The notes: generated by a model not told the origin, from the letters alone. A stretch of DNA of 64,000 bases from Syntrophorhabdus sp. PtaB.Bin027 (GCA_002067585.1 MVQO01000191.1:1-64000), one strand, 5' to 3'; positions 1-9,434 are shown, counted from the first letter of the stretch. Numbers and translations: made by a program.

Positions 1-104
1 CCTGATGTGCCTGGCTGTGTGATGAGGAAAGGGAAATTATGATAAAATAGTTGGGTATGGGACGAAGCAGGTAATAATATAAACAGACATTGACAGAGGA
101 TGAA

Positions 105-257
105 TTGAAGAGCAAATCTGATCTTGCGTTTATAGAACGATACACAATTGAAAACATCCTGATAATCAAGCCCTCAATCCAGATGATCATTAAGATAACT
201 GATGGGTTTGGAATTACACTTGCTGAATACATCAAACGACACATTCTAAAATCATGA
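105..257 (+). CDS. small ORF upstream of metal ATPase, unknown
   Basis: A 50-codon frame opens with TTG behind a GAGG and ends in TGA inside an ATGA overlap with the ATPase start, the usual look of translational coupling. The peptide is Leu/Ile/Lys-rich (RYTIENILIIKPSIQ, then GITLAEYIKRHILKS) and I do not recognise it. An in-frame stop at 75-77 prevents a long upstream extension, so it is either a small gene or the tail of a broken one. The overlap is seen directly; any function is unknown. Confidence 0.35.
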   Translation: MKSKSDLAFIERYTIENILIIKPSIQMIIKITDGFGITLAEYIKRHILKS

Positions 258-2197
258 ACTGTTGTAACAACAATAAAACCAGCAGCACAGAGCCCCCAAA
301 AGAGAACCTTCTTGATAATAAAAAAATACGATGGCTGATCGGAGCCTTCCTCTTAATCCTCCCTTTTGAGATTCTTTCTTTCTTTTCCATCCATTTTCCC
401 ATTTGGGTGAAAGCCCCGCTTTCTCTGTTGATGATTCTGGTCATTGGCCGTAAAGTTATTGTTGATGGCATAAAAAGCATGTTTACACTCCGATTCTCCG
501 ATATTAACCTGCTGATGACCGTGGCTATTGGCGGGGCGATTTATTTATACCAGTTTGAGGAGGCAGTAATCATTGTTGTCCTCTTCACCCTGAGTGAGGC
601 CATGGAAGATTACGGCGTAACACAAAGCAAGAAAGCGCTGGAAGACCTGGTCAACAGGACCCCTAAAACCGCGTTGATCAAAGGCCAAAGTGAAAAAACT
701 GTTATCGATGACATTGATATAAACACCATTATCATAATCAAGCCAGGAGACATCATCCCGCTTGACGGCGTAATCGTTGCCGGCAACTCCTTTCTGGATG
801 AGGCAATGATCACCGGTGAGCCTTTGCCAAAACAGAAATTTACCGGTGACAGTGTCTATGCAGGGTCGCACAACAGTCAGGGATATTTGGAAATAAAAGT
901 TACCAAAAGTTCCAAAGACACAACTCTGGCCAAGATTATCGAACTGACCTATGAAGCCGCAGAAAAAAAATCCCACTCTCAGAAATTCATTGAATCCTTT
1001 GCTAAGTTCTATACTCCGGCAGTTGTGCTAACAGCCACGCTGATAGTAATCATTCCGGTATTCGCCTTTGACAAGGAGTTTAATTTTTGGCTAGTACAGG
1101 CTATAACCGTGCTTATCATTTCCTGTCCGTGCGCTCTGGTGATTTCTACTCCGGTAACAGTTTTTTCTGCTATCGGCAATGCAACACGCAGAGGTGTTCT
1201 GATTAAGGGAGGGAAATTCTTGGAAGGACTGGCCAAAGCCAAGGCCATCGCTTTTGATAAAACCCGCACTCTGACCAAAGGCGAGCCGCAAGTCTCCGAT
1301 GTCTTTGCTTACAATGAATTCTCTACCGACGAAGTACTGGCCTGCGCTGCCGGCCTTGAACTTTTTTCTGAGCATCCAATTGCCAAGAGCATCATCGCCA
1401 AAGCAGAAGATGCCAATTTAGAACCGCACAAATTCTGTAATTTTCGGGCTGTAGCTGGCAAGGGTGTGGAAGGAGAGTGTTTAATCTGCGATAATCCTTC
1501 GCACTACCTCGGCAATCTTCAATTTGTCAGCGACCGGAGTGACGGATCGGTTGAGCAATATGTTAAAGACAGAGTCAGCAAGCTGGAATCGGAAGGTAAA
1601 ACCTCAATTGTTATTAGCGAACAAAAAATGGTCAAAGGTATAATCGGCATAACTGACAAAATCCGCACAGAAAGCGCTAAAATGATTGAAAACATTTCCA
1701 CTCTTGGCCTGACTCCGGTGATGCTCACAGGAGACAATAAAAAGCCAGCCGTGTTCGTGGCCAATCAATTAGGAATAAAAGATGTTCGGGCAGAGCTGTT
1801 GCCTGAGCAGAAAGATGAGGAAATCAGAAAAATGACCGAACAATTTGGTCACGTAATTATGGTTGGAGACGGGGTTAATGATGCCCCAGCATTAGCCAGG
1901 TCGTCAGTCGGTATTGCTATCGGAGCGGTCGGCTCTGATCTGGCAGTAGAAAATGCAGACATTGCCCTGATGAACGACAACATTGCCCTTATCCCTTATC
2001 TTATCTCTTTAGGCCGTAAATGCTCGGCAAAAATTCGGCTTAATATCCTGTCCTCAGTTGGTGTGAAAGCTATCTTTTTGATACTGGCGATTCTGGGATA
2101 TAGCAGTATTGCCTGGGCCATCTTTGCAGATGTCGGAATGACAATGATTGTTGTTTTAAACGGGCTTAGCCTTTTTAGATTTAAGTACGAGACATGA
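254..2197 (+). CDS. heavy-metal P1B-type ATPase (Cd/Zn/Pb class), altered DKTG motif
   Basis: Inner-membrane metal efflux ATPase of 647 aa. Visible motifs are the TGE of the actuator domain (TGEPLPKQ), the metal-binding SCPCALVIS in the membrane, the SEHPIA of the nucleotide domain, and the MLTGDN and GDGVNDAPALA phosphatase-type motifs. No N-terminal heavy-metal-associated domain is present; only a short Cys-containing start (MNCCNNN). The phosphorylation motif reads DKTRTLT at residues 335-341 instead of DKTGTLT, from a CGC codon at 1265-1267. All other motifs are intact, so the gene is not obviously decaying. The CPC class is known for Cu or Cd/Zn/Pb; the lack of a second CxxC and overall feel favour Cd/Zn, which is inference. 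Confidence 0.9.
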   Translation: MNCCNNNKTSSTEPPKENLLDNKKIRWLIGAFLLILPFEILSFFSIHFPIWVKAPLSLLMILVIGRKVIVDGIKSMFTLRFSDINLLMTVAIGGAIYLYQFEEAVIIVVLFTLSEAMEDYGVTQSKKALEDLVNRTPKTALIKGQSEKTVIDDIDINTIIIIKPGDIIPLDGVIVAGNSFLDEAMITGEPLPKQKFTGDSVYAGSHNSQGYLEIKVTKSSKDTTLAKIIELTYEAAEKKSHSQKFIESFAKFYTPAVVLTATLIVIIPVFAFDKEFNFWLVQAITVLIISCPCALVISTPVTVFSAIGNATRRGVLIKGGKFLEGLAKAKAIAFDKTRTLTKGEPQVSDVFAYNEFSTDEVLACAAGLELFSEHPIAKSIIAKAEDANLEPHKFCNFRAVAGKGVEGECLICDNPSHYLGNLQFVSDRSDGSVEQYVKDRVSKLESEGKTSIVISEQKMVKGIIGITDKIRTESAKMIENISTLGLTPVMLTGDNKKPAVFVANQLGIKDVRAELLPEQKDEEIRKMTEQFGHVIMVGDGVNDAPALARSSVGIAIGAVGSDLAVENADIALMNDNIALIPYLISLGRKCSAKIRLNILSSVGVKAIFLILAILGYSSIAWAIFADVGMTMIVVLNGLSLFRFKYET

Positions 2198-2523
2198 CTC
2201 TAATCCATTCTTTGATAGCATGCATCATTATGACATTTCAAACTCACTGCTGTTGAAAACAATCGAATCTGGTATTGTTAAAAAAGCTCATAGGGTCTGG
2301 TTCTCCCGCGTACTTCCCGGAAGGCGCATTCCATAACATTGAAGGTCTCCATTTTTTGGCTCATCTCAAGCAATCTTCAGTACTATAACAGCTTCTTGCC
2401 GGGGGTTCGTGTCGTTGATGTTCCGGGAAATAGGAATACCCTTTTTTCGTACGAGCGATACATGATGCTTATCCCAATTGTGAATTCTGGAATTATTTTG
2501 TTCCGAATGCTTTTTTGTTAGGT
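2198..2523. other. intergenic, nothing clear
   Basis: Spacer between the ATPase and the convergent radical SAM gene. A 60-codon plus-strand frame inside it has no ribosome site and no recognisable features. I see no convincing terminator hairpin. Confidence 0.5.
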
Positions 2524-3666
2524 TTAGATATAGTTCTCAAGGAGCAGTGACAGTGTCTTTTCAACGCTGCCGGGCTCTTTTTCTTCTATCTCCTTGATTG
2601 TCTTCTTGATGCGTAAATAGGTGAGTTCATCATTCAGATCATTTATACTTCGGTACATCCCTGCCCTTCTCCCGAACCGATAAACAAGCCGCTGTTCTTC
2701 ATTCAGCGAAAAATAATCGTCAATAACAGACAGAATACGTTCTTTATCTTCCGGGAGTTTGCCATCCACACCCTCAAGGAGATTCAGGATGTGATCGCTT
2801 TTTATGGTGCTGTTGATCCCTTCGAGCCTCTCTATGAGATGCTTCTCCTCAATCAGTATCTCTTCTTCGTGTAGGATTTCAAAATCTCCGCTTTCTACCT
2901 TCTCATAAAGCGGCATATCCCGCAAAACCTTCAGTGTTCTGAAGCGGATGAAGTCTGGATCAATCCTGTTCAATGCATCTGCAGTTTCTTCAGCATGTTC
3001 CTTCCACCACTTTTTACCCCCGAGGCCGAGGACCACATACTCAGAAAGTTCAATGCCTGATTCTTTCACTTTTCTGCCACACTCTATGTGCTCTTCTTTT
3101 GTCACTCCCTTGTTTATGTATTTCAGGAGGGAGTTGCTTCCCGACTCGAGGCCTATATGGAGCCTTGTTAATCCAGCCTCTCTCATCCTTGTAAGGTCAT
3201 CCACAGTCAGCCTTTTAGCAATTGTGCGGGCACGGGCATAAGAAGTGACCCTGTCGATGGAGGGAAACTGTTGTTTCAAGTATGTCAGGGCTTCGATAAA
3301 ATCAGCAGGTTTCATAGCCAGAGAGTTTGCGTCCTGGATAAAAACATTCTTCCCCCCGAAATAAAGCCAGATTGCAATACCCTTAAAATATTCGTTATAG
3401 GCCGGTGTTGAAAAAATAAGGTCGATCAGCCTGTCGTTGATCTCTCCACCAAAACCTTTTTGCCAGGAGAGCGCAACAATTTCATCCTTGATTTTACGAA
3501 TGATATCAATATCCTCTTTGATTTCTACTACGCTGCGCTTTTCAAATCTCCGCTGCTTGTAAGATCTGCAGAAAGCGCACTTGCCCCAGGGACAGTTCCG
3601 CGTAAACCTCACAAGGAGACTATATGCCTCATTTGGTGGCCTGATGGGTCCTATTTCGTACCGCAT
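2524..3666 (-). CDS. radical SAM protein, CX4CX2C cluster
   Basis: A 380-aa radical SAM enzyme of unknown substrate. The cluster motif is near residue 25 (NCPWGKCAFC), with four residues between the first two cysteines instead of the usual three. The barrel motif GLTRLHIGLESGS (about residues 165-180) is typical of HemN/YgiQ-like families. The C-terminal third is charged and helical. The N-terminus starts at MRYEIGPIRPPNEAYS; no strong ribosome site precedes it, but the 43-aa gene ends only 14 nt upstream, so translation may be coupled. Family placement is secure; function is not. Confidence 0.85.
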   Translation of the reverse strand: MRYEIGPIRPPNEAYSLLVRFTRNCPWGKCAFCRSYKQRRFEKRSVVEIKEDIDIIRKIKDEIVALSWQKGFGGEINDRLIDLIFSTPAYNEYFKGIAIWLYFGGKNVFIQDANSLAMKPADFIEALTYLKQQFPSIDRVTSYARARTIAKRLTVDDLTRMREAGLTRLHIGLESGSNSLLKYINKGVTKEEHIECGRKVKESGIELSEYVVLGLGGKKWWKEHAEETADALNRIDPDFIRFRTLKVLRDMPLYEKVESGDFEILHEEEILIEEKHLIERLEGINSTIKSDHILNLLEGVDGKLPEDKERILSVIDDYFSLNEEQRLVYRFGRRAGMYRSINDLNDELTYLRIKKTIKEIEEKEPGSVEKTLSLLLENYI

Positions 3667-3680
3667 GAGTGCTTTGAATG

Positions 3681-3812
3681 TTATTCGGTTTTGTCCGGGT
3701 GGATCGGGAAGGCCGGCGTTGACATCTTGGACATCACTTTCTTTCGTTTCTTGCCCTGAGCCGCTCTCTTTCTCTTCCTGATAGATTCAGTCTTTTTTGT
3801 GTTTGAAGCCAT
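3681..3812 (-). CDS. 43-aa highly basic small protein
   Basis: Starts at ATG behind a clean AGGAG site, 43 codons. The sequence is dominated by lysine and arginine (SIRKRKRAAQGKKRKKVMSK), followed by a Pro-containing tail. I recall similar lysine-rich mini-proteins annotated as hypothetical in deltaproteobacterial genomes, sometimes suspected of nucleic-acid or ribosome association; that is recollection, not a search. It leads the radical SAM gene by 14 nt and is probably cotranscribed with it. Confidence 0.7.
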   Translation of the reverse strand: MASNTKKTESIRKRKRAAQGKKRKKVMSKMSTPAFPIHPDKTE

Positions 3813-3921
3813 GTATATCTCCTTTCGACTACCATACCATAAAAACCTATGCTGTTCAACAGCAACAGAGGTTGTTGTTTAGGAATCAGGAGGATGTGTT
3901 ACGCATTGAGATACTCGTTTT

Positions 3922-3951
3922 TTGTTGAAATATTTGAAATCATATGATAAT
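3922..3951 (+). promoter_or_regulatory. possible sigma70 promoter for rpsB operon
   Basis: TTGTTG and GATAAT separated by 18 bp, about 105 nt upstream of rpsB. Such a position would leave a leader long enough for S2 autoregulation, which is known in other bacteria. A TTGACA at 3986-3991 lacks a matching -10 at 16-18 bp, so I prefer this pair. Confidence 0.3.
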
Positions 3952-4057
3952 TAATAAAGGCAGTTAAATACACACGCCTTTTCAATTGACAACGTGGTGC
4001 AGAATTCTCTGTCTGTTGTTAAAATGCGAAAAGCGGACGAATAACCAGGAGGAATCA

Positions 4058-4849
4058 ATGTCTAATCTTACCATCAAACAACTTTTAGAGGCCGGTGTTC
4101 ATTTCGGGCACCAGACAAAAAGATGGAACCCAAAAATGAAGCCTTATATTTTTGGTGCACGAAATGGCATCTACATCATTGATCTCCAGAAAACACTCAA
4201 GATGTTCAAGGAGGCGTATAATTTTGTTAAAGATGTAGCTTCCCGCAACGAGTATATTCTTTTTGTTGGGACCAAGAAGCAAGCCCAGGAGGCAATCCAG
4301 GAAGAAGCAAAGCGAGCCGGCTCATTTTACGTGAATTCACGATGGCTTGGAGGAACCATGACAAACTTCCAAACCATTGAAAAAAGTATTGACAGACTGA
4401 GAAAATATGAGGAATTGAAGGAAAGTGACATCTTCAAAGCTTTGCCCAAGAAAGAGGCCCTCGGTATCGATAAGGAAATAGCGAAACTTGAACGAAACAT
4501 TGGAGGCATAAAGGGGATGGATCGCCTTCCGGGCGCTGTTTATGTAGTAGATCCCAAGAAAGAATACATAGCTGTTAGCGAAGCGAAGAAACTGGGTATT
4601 CCTACTATCGGCATAGTGGATACAAACTGTGACCCTGACGATATCGATTTTGTTATCCCTGGCAATGATGATGCTATAAGAGCAATAAAACTGATTACCA
4701 TGAAGGTGGCTGACGCTATCCTTGAAGGAAAAGCGCTTTACGTAGAGGAATTTCAAGGTAAGGAAGAACCCGGAGAAGAACCTAAGCCTTTTGTTGACGA
4801 AAGTGTTCTAGAAGAACGCTACGAAGAATACTATGAGGGCAGTGAATAA
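4058..4849 (+). CDS. rpsB: 30S ribosomal protein S2
   Basis: S2 binds late to the small-subunit head/body junction and recruits S1. The 263-aa product begins [19 protein letters not shown], the canonical S2 start, behind an AGGAGG ribosome site (4048-4053). The longer frame to 3986 is unlikely because it would add a non-conserved leader. The conserved [12 protein letters not shown] and [11 protein letters not shown] blocks are present. First gene of the operon; 14 nt to tsf. The tail is acidic (EEPGEEPKP...). Confidence 0.98.
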   Translation: MSNLTIKQLLEAGVHFGHQTKRWNPKMKPYIFGARNGIYIIDLQKTLKMFKEAYNFVKDVASRNEYILFVGTKKQAQEAIQEEAKRAGSFYVNSRWLGGTMTNFQTIEKSIDRLRKYEELKESDIFKALPKKEALGIDKEIAKLERNIGGIKGMDRLPGAVYVVDPKKEYIAVSEAKKLGIPTIGIVDTNCDPDDIDFVIPGNDDAIRAIKLITMKVADAILEGKALYVEEFQGKEEPGEEPKPFVDESVLEERYEEYYEGSE

Positions 4850-4863
4850 GGAGGAGATGGAGC

Positions 4864-5469
4864 ATGGAAATAAGTGCTGAACTTGTCAAAAAACTGAGAG
4901 AGAAAACGGGTGTTGGCCTGATGGATTGTAAAGAAGCCCTGAAGAACGCTGCCGGAGACATGGAAAAGGCAATCGAGTATCTTCGTGAAAAGGGACTTGC
5001 GAAACTCCAGAAAAGGATGGGGAGGACAGCATCAGAAGGTGTGATTGCCTCCTATATCCATACCGGTGCAAAAGTAGGCACCATGGTGGAGATCAATTGC
5101 GAGACGGACTTTGTGGCCAACACAAAAGAGTTCCAGGAATTTGCGAAAGACATTGCCATGCAAATCACGGCATCGAACCCTCTTTATGTTAAAAGGGAGG
5201 ATGTCCCTGAAGATGCAAAAGAGGCGGAAAAAAATATTTACCGAAAGCAGGCTATGGAGTCAGGAAAACCAGAAAAAATTATTGACAAGATAGCTGACGG
5301 GAAAATGGAGAAATTCTACGAGGAAGTATGTCTCATTGAGCAGCCCTTCATAAAAAACCAGGACATAACAGTAAAGGAACTTCTTGAAGAACTCATCGTA
5401 AAGATGGGCGAGAAGATTATTGTGAATCGTTTTGTGAGGTTTCAGCTTGGAGAAACCATCGAAGAGTAG
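4864..5469 (+). CDS. tsf: elongation factor Ts, short form
   Basis: Nucleotide exchange factor for EF-Tu. At 201 aa it is the short form common outside the gamma-proteobacteria (E. coli has about 283 aa). The N-terminal UBA-like part contains KLREKTGVGLMDCKEAL, and the core TDFVANTKEF motif that wedges into EF-Tu is present near residue 80. The GGAG ribosome site is well placed. pyrH overlaps its 3' end. Confidence 0.97.
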   Translation: MEISAELVKKLREKTGVGLMDCKEALKNAAGDMEKAIEYLREKGLAKLQKRMGRTASEGVIASYIHTGAKVGTMVEINCETDFVANTKEFQEFAKDIAMQITASNPLYVKREDVPEDAKEAEKNIYRKQAMESGKPEKIIDKIADGKMEKFYEEVCLIEQPFIKNQDITVKELLEELIVKMGEKIIVNRFVRFQLGETIEE

Positions 5470-6175
5470 TGTGGCATTCAAGAAAATCCTCTTAAAACTG
5501 AGCGGTGAAGCACTCATGGGCGGGGAAGGTTACGGCATTGACCCTGCCACTGTAAAAGATGTATGCCTTCAGATCAAGAATGTCAAAGATTTGGGTACGC
5601 AAATAGGTATCGTTGTTGGTGGCGGCAATATCTTCAGAGGAATGAAAGCTGAAAAACAGGGCATGGAGAGGGCAACTGCTGATTATATGGGCATGATTGC
5701 TACCCTACTGAATGCATTAACCCTCCAGGAAACGCTTGAGAAAATCGGCGTACCGGTGAACATCCAGTCGGCGATCAATATAGAAAAGGTTGCTGCACCG
5801 TACGACCGGAGGGAAGCTATCAAAAACCTTGTCGAAGGAAAGGTGGTAATTTTCGCATGCGGCACAGGTAATCCGTATTTTACCACTGATACTGCTGCTG
5901 CACTGAGGGCAGTTGAAATTGGGGCCGAGGCTCTTTTAAAAGCTACAAAGGTCGATGGTGTTTATGACTGTGACCCGGTAACCCACAAAAATGCCTCTTT
6001 ATTTCAGGAGATTACGTACATGGACGTAATTAACAAAAAACTTGGGGTAATGGATCTGACAGCAGTTACCCTTTGCATGGAAAACAGTCTGCCAATAATC
6101 GTATTTAATTTGCGGGGAAAAGATAACATGAAAAAAGCAATCCAGGGAAAACGTGTTGGAACTATGGTGAGGTGA
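5447..6175 (+). CDS. pyrH: UMP kinase
   Basis: Phosphorylates UMP to UDP in pyrimidine nucleotide synthesis. Amino-acid-kinase fold with KLSGEALMG at the N-terminus, GGGNIFRG, and the DYMGMIATLLNA core. Two starts are possible: TTG at 5447 with GAGG seven bases upstream, inside the end of tsf, or GTG at 5471 just after the tsf stop but with a poor ribosome site. I chose the first; the protein is then 242 aa. The rpsB-tsf-pyrH-frr order is a classic bacterial arrangement. Confidence 0.95.
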   Translation: MEKPSKSSVAFKKILLKLSGEALMGGEGYGIDPATVKDVCLQIKNVKDLGTQIGIVVGGGNIFRGMKAEKQGMERATADYMGMIATLLNALTLQETLEKIGVPVNIQSAINIEKVAAPYDRREAIKNLVEGKVVIFACGTGNPYFTTDTAAALRAVEIGAEALLKATKVDGVYDCDPVTHKNASLFQEITYMDVINKKLGVMDLTAVTLCMENSLPIIVFNLRGKDNMKKAIQGKRVGTMVR

Positions 6176-6180
6176 TAAGA

Positions 6181-6738
6181 ATGAAAAATGAAATCATTGA
6201 TGAACTGGAAGATAAGCTAAACAAATCTTTGACAGCATTAAAAAAAGATCTTTCAAAACTGAGGACTGGTGTGGCATCGATTTCACTTCTTGAGGACATC
6301 AAAATTGTTTATTACAATCAGCCCACCCCATTGAACCAGGTGGCCACTATAGCCGTCCCTGACAGTCGAACTATAACTATCCAACCGTGGGACAACTCTG
6401 CCATTGGAGAGATAGAAAAAGCAATTCAGAAATCTGATCTGGGGGTCAACCCGGCTTCGGATGGCAAGATTATTCGCCTTTCATTTCCAAAGCTGACTGA
6501 AGAGCGGAGAAAGGATCTTACAAAACTTGGCGGAAAAATGCTTGAAAACGCTAAGGTATCCATACGAAATGCAAGAAGAGAAATAAATGACAAGCTCAAG
6601 AAGATGGAAAAAGATAAACTTCTGTCAAAAGATGATGCCTTTAAACAGCAGGAAGATGTCCAGAAACTTACTGATAAATTTATAGAAATTGCAGATAAGA
6701 CATATGCAGAGAAGGAAAAGGAGATCCTCGAAATCTAA
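6181..6738 (+). CDS. frr: ribosome recycling factor
   Basis: Splits post-termination ribosomes together with EF-G. ATG at 6181, behind AGGTGAT, gives exactly 185 aa, the usual family length; the GTG at 6172 would add three residues and touch the ribosome site. The conserved KLRTGVAS, PLNQVATI and KLTEERRKDLTKL blocks are present. Confidence 0.97.
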   Translation: MKNEIIDELEDKLNKSLTALKKDLSKLRTGVASISLLEDIKIVYYNQPTPLNQVATIAVPDSRTITIQPWDNSAIGEIEKAIQKSDLGVNPASDGKIIRLSFPKLTEERRKDLTKLGGKMLENAKVSIRNARREINDKLKKMEKDKLLSKDDAFKQQEDVQKLTDKFIEIADKTYAEKEKEILEI

Positions 6739-6747
6739 TCTTACATT

Positions 6748-7467
6748 ATGCATTGCCTTGACAATGAGAAACTTCCCCGTCACGTAGCCATTATTATGGA
6801 TGGTAACGGGAGGTGGGCAAAGACCAAAAATCTCCCACGAATTGAAGGACATGTAACAGGCATTGAATCTGTTCGCGACATAGTAACCGCAACCAGGGAA
6901 TTAGGAATACCGTACCTCACGTTATATGCCTTTTCCAAAGAAAACTGGGTGCGACCCAGGGAAGAGGTACAAAAGCTCATGGGACTTCTCGGGGTTTACC
7001 TCGACAAAGAACTTCCCCTTTTGCTTGAGAAGGGCATACGATTCAAAATGATTGGAGAAATGAAAGATTTTCCCAAAAAGCTCCAGGAAAAAATGTATTC
7101 GGTTATGAAAAAAACAGCAAAAAATAAGGATTTGACCCTCAACCTTGCCCTGAGTTACAGTGGCAGGCAGGAAATCCTTCATGCTATTGTGTCGCTCTTC
7201 GAAGATGTCAAAAAAGGATCGGTGAAAAGAATCAATGAGAATGTCTTCAAAAAATACCTTTATACCGGTACGATACCCGATCCTGATTTCCTTATACGTA
7301 CGAGCGGAGAAATGAGGCTCAGCAATTTTTTACTCTGGCAGACGGCTTACACGGAGATCTATGTTACAAAAGTGCTATGGCCAAACTTCCGAAAAAAACA
7401 CTACCTTTCAGCTCTCAAAGAATACACAAAACGAGAACGGCGATTTGGCCGGGTTGAGGAATATTGA
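6748..7467 (+). CDS. uppS: undecaprenyl diphosphate synthase
   Basis: cis-Prenyltransferase making the C55 carrier for peptidoglycan and LPS. Signatures are IIMDGNGRWAK (catalytic Asp, diphosphate binding), TLYAFSKENW, and the C-terminal RTSGEMRLSNFLLWQ plus AYTEIY. Length 239 aa is normal. Nine nt after frr and touching cdsA. Confidence 0.96.
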   Translation: MHCLDNEKLPRHVAIIMDGNGRWAKTKNLPRIEGHVTGIESVRDIVTATRELGIPYLTLYAFSKENWVRPREEVQKLMGLLGVYLDKELPLLLEKGIRFKMIGEMKDFPKKLQEKMYSVMKKTAKNKDLTLNLALSYSGRQEILHAIVSLFEDVKKGSVKRINENVFKKYLYTGTIPDPDFLIRTSGEMRLSNFLLWQTAYTEIYVTKVLWPNFRKKHYLSALKEYTKRERRFGRVEEY

Positions 7468-8286
7468 TTGAATGATACTAAACAAAGGGTATTGACTACC
7501 CTCTGTCTTGCACCGATCATTGTTGCGCTCTTTTATTTGCTCCCTGCAAGATGGTTTTTTGTTCTCCTGGCGCTTGTAGCCTGTCTCTCAATTTATGAAC
7601 TGATAACCATGTCAGGTATTGGAGAACGTTATCTTGTTCTTTTTCTTGCTATTCTCGGCTTTGTGCCGCTTTATACCCAGTCGATCCATATTTTTCTCAT
7701 GTGGCTGCTCTTCTCCCCTGTCATTTTTCTCATCACACAATTCCTACAAGGGGAGAACATCAAAAAAGATAATGTTAACCTAAATATAATGCGGGGAGTC
7801 TCTACTTTACTCCTCAGTGAGATTTTTATTGTGCTTCCTCTCTTCTATCTTTACCTCCTGAAGGATGTGAATTCTATTTTTCCCCTTTTGCTAATCCTTG
7901 CCCTCTGGGCAAGTGATATTGCTGCATATTTTTTAGGTAAGACATTTGGAAAAAAACTTCTTGTTCCACGTATCAGCCCGAAGAAGACTTATGTGGGGTT
8001 ATTGGGAGCGATAATAGGCCCAATGATCATTATGGCGTTATCGAGTGAATTCATGGGGACCGGGATTGTTGAGTCAACAATAATCGGCGCTTTCATCGGT
8101 GTTCTGGGACAAATAGGAGATATATTCGAATCTGCAGGAAAGAGGGTATGCGATGTGAAAGATTCTTCCTCTCTTTTACCGGGCCATGGAGGCATGCTTG
8201 ACCGCTTAGACAGTTTAATTTTCACAGCGCCTTTTCTCTATCACTACTTTACCGGTATCAAGTTCCTTACAGGTATCAGGGTATGA
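7468..8286 (+). CDS. cdsA: phosphatidate cytidylyltransferase
   Basis: Integral membrane enzyme making CDP-diacylglycerol from phosphatidate and CTP. Multiple hydrophobic helices span the first two thirds, and the C-terminal signature is intact (KRVCDVKDSSSLLPGHGG, then DRLDS). Starts at TTG directly after the uppS stop, with GAGGA upstream; no better start is seen. Overlaps dxr by four bases (ATGA). Confidence 0.95.
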   Translation: MNDTKQRVLTTLCLAPIIVALFYLLPARWFFVLLALVACLSIYELITMSGIGERYLVLFLAILGFVPLYTQSIHIFLMWLLFSPVIFLITQFLQGENIKKDNVNLNIMRGVSTLLLSEIFIVLPLFYLYLLKDVNSIFPLLLILALWASDIAAYFLGKTFGKKLLVPRISPKKTYVGLLGAIIGPMIIMALSSEFMGTGIVESTIIGAFIGVLGQIGDIFESAGKRVCDVKDSSSLLPGHGGMLDRLDSLIFTAPFLYHYFTGIKFLTGIRV

Positions 8287-9434
8287 AAAAGAAAATCCTT
8301 GTTCTCGGTTCCACTGGTTCTATAGGACAGGCCACCCTCGATGTTATACACGAACAAAGCCACTCCTTTGAAGTAGTAGGGCTTGCCTGTAAAGACAACA
8401 TAAGCCTGCTGAACACGCAGATACAGAGATTCAAACCTGCCTATGTCAGTGTTTATGACAATCAGCTCATATCGCACGTCAAATTTCCAAAAAAACGTTT
8501 GCTTCAAGGGATGGGTGGCATTAAAGATTTAGTTGGAATGGATGCTCATATTGTCATAAACGCCATGCCAGGAAGTATTGGTCTTGAACCCACCATTGAA
8601 ACCCTGAAGAATCACAAACTACTTGCTCTTGCCAACAAAGAAAGCATGGTTATGGCAGGAAGACTTGTAAGGAAGATGCTGGGCCAGGGAAATGGTGCCA
8701 TCATACCTGTAGACAGTGAACACTCTGCCTTGTATCAAATCATGAAAACCTCGGGACAGGATGATTTAAAAAGACTCATCATTACTGCATCAGGTGGACC
8801 CTTCAGAAACTACAAGAAGGAAAAACTAAAAACCGTGCAGCCTCGAGATGCCCTCAACCATCCCACGTGGAAAATGGGTAACAAAATCACCCTTGACTCA
8901 GCCACCCTGATGAACAAAGGCCTCGAGGTAATTGAGGCTCGTTGGCTCTTTGATATTGATCCATCCCATATCGATGTTCTAATACATCCTGAAAGTATTA
9001 TCCATGGCATGGTAGAATATATAGATAACTCGTTCATTGCGTACCTTGCATATCCTGATATGAGGATCCCTATTTCATATGCGTTAAATGAAGAAAAGAG
9101 ACGGCCCCTGCCTTTTGCGGCCATCAATACCAACGAAATGTTCAAACTGACTTTCTATCCACCAGATACAGACCGGTTTCCGTCACTGAAAATAGCGCTT
9201 GAAGCACTTGCTGATGGAGATAGCTCGGTAATCGTTATGAATGCAGCAAACGAGGTTGCGGCGCGTGCATTTATTGACGGAAAGATAAGATTTACGGAAA
9301 TCCCTGTTTTGATCGAAAAAACACTTGAGCAACACCATGGTTCAGCGGTAGTGGAAGACATACAGGCAATTCTGGAAATCCATCAGTGGGCAGAACAGGT
9401 TACAGAGGAGAAAATACAAAAAGAATATGAATAG
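8283..9434 (+). CDS. dxr: 1-deoxy-D-xylulose 5-phosphate reductoisomerase
   Basis: Second step of the MEP isoprenoid pathway, converting DXP to MEP with NADPH. N-terminal GSTGSIGQATLDV binds NADPH; the metal and substrate site residues lie in VDSEHSALYQ, TASGGPF and HPESIIHGMVEY. 383 aa, normal length. dxs lies at 48848 in the same window, and uppS upstream uses the pathway product. Confidence 0.97.
   Translation: MKKKILVLGSTGSIGQATLDVIHEQSHSFEVVGLACKDNISLLNTQIQRFKPAYVSVYDNQLISHVKFPKKRLLQGMGGIKDLVGMDAHIVINAMPGSIGLEPTIETLKNHKLLALANKESMVMAGRLVRKMLGQGNGAIIPVDSEHSALYQIMKTSGQDDLKRLIITASGGPFRNYKKEKLKTVQPRDALNHPTWKMGNKITLDSATLMNKGLEVIEARWLFDIDPSHIDVLIHPESIIHGMVEYIDNSFIAYLAYPDMRIPISYALNEEKRRPLPFAAINTNEMFKLTFYPPDTDRFPSLKIALEALADGDSSVIVMNAANEVAARAFIDGKIRFTEIPVLIEKTLEQHHGSAVVEDIQAILEIHQWAEQVTEEKIQKEYE

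Noticed and set aside
2339-2521. 60-codon plus-strand frame
   Set aside because: No ribosome site, no coding-like composition and no motif; sits in a spacer.
3986-3991. TTGACA as -35 for rpsB
   Set aside because: No acceptable -10 at 16-18 bp; nearest AT-rich hexamer is 28 bp away.
3986-4057. Longer rpsB start
   Set aside because: The extension does not match S2 and the AGGAGG site clearly serves ATG 4058.
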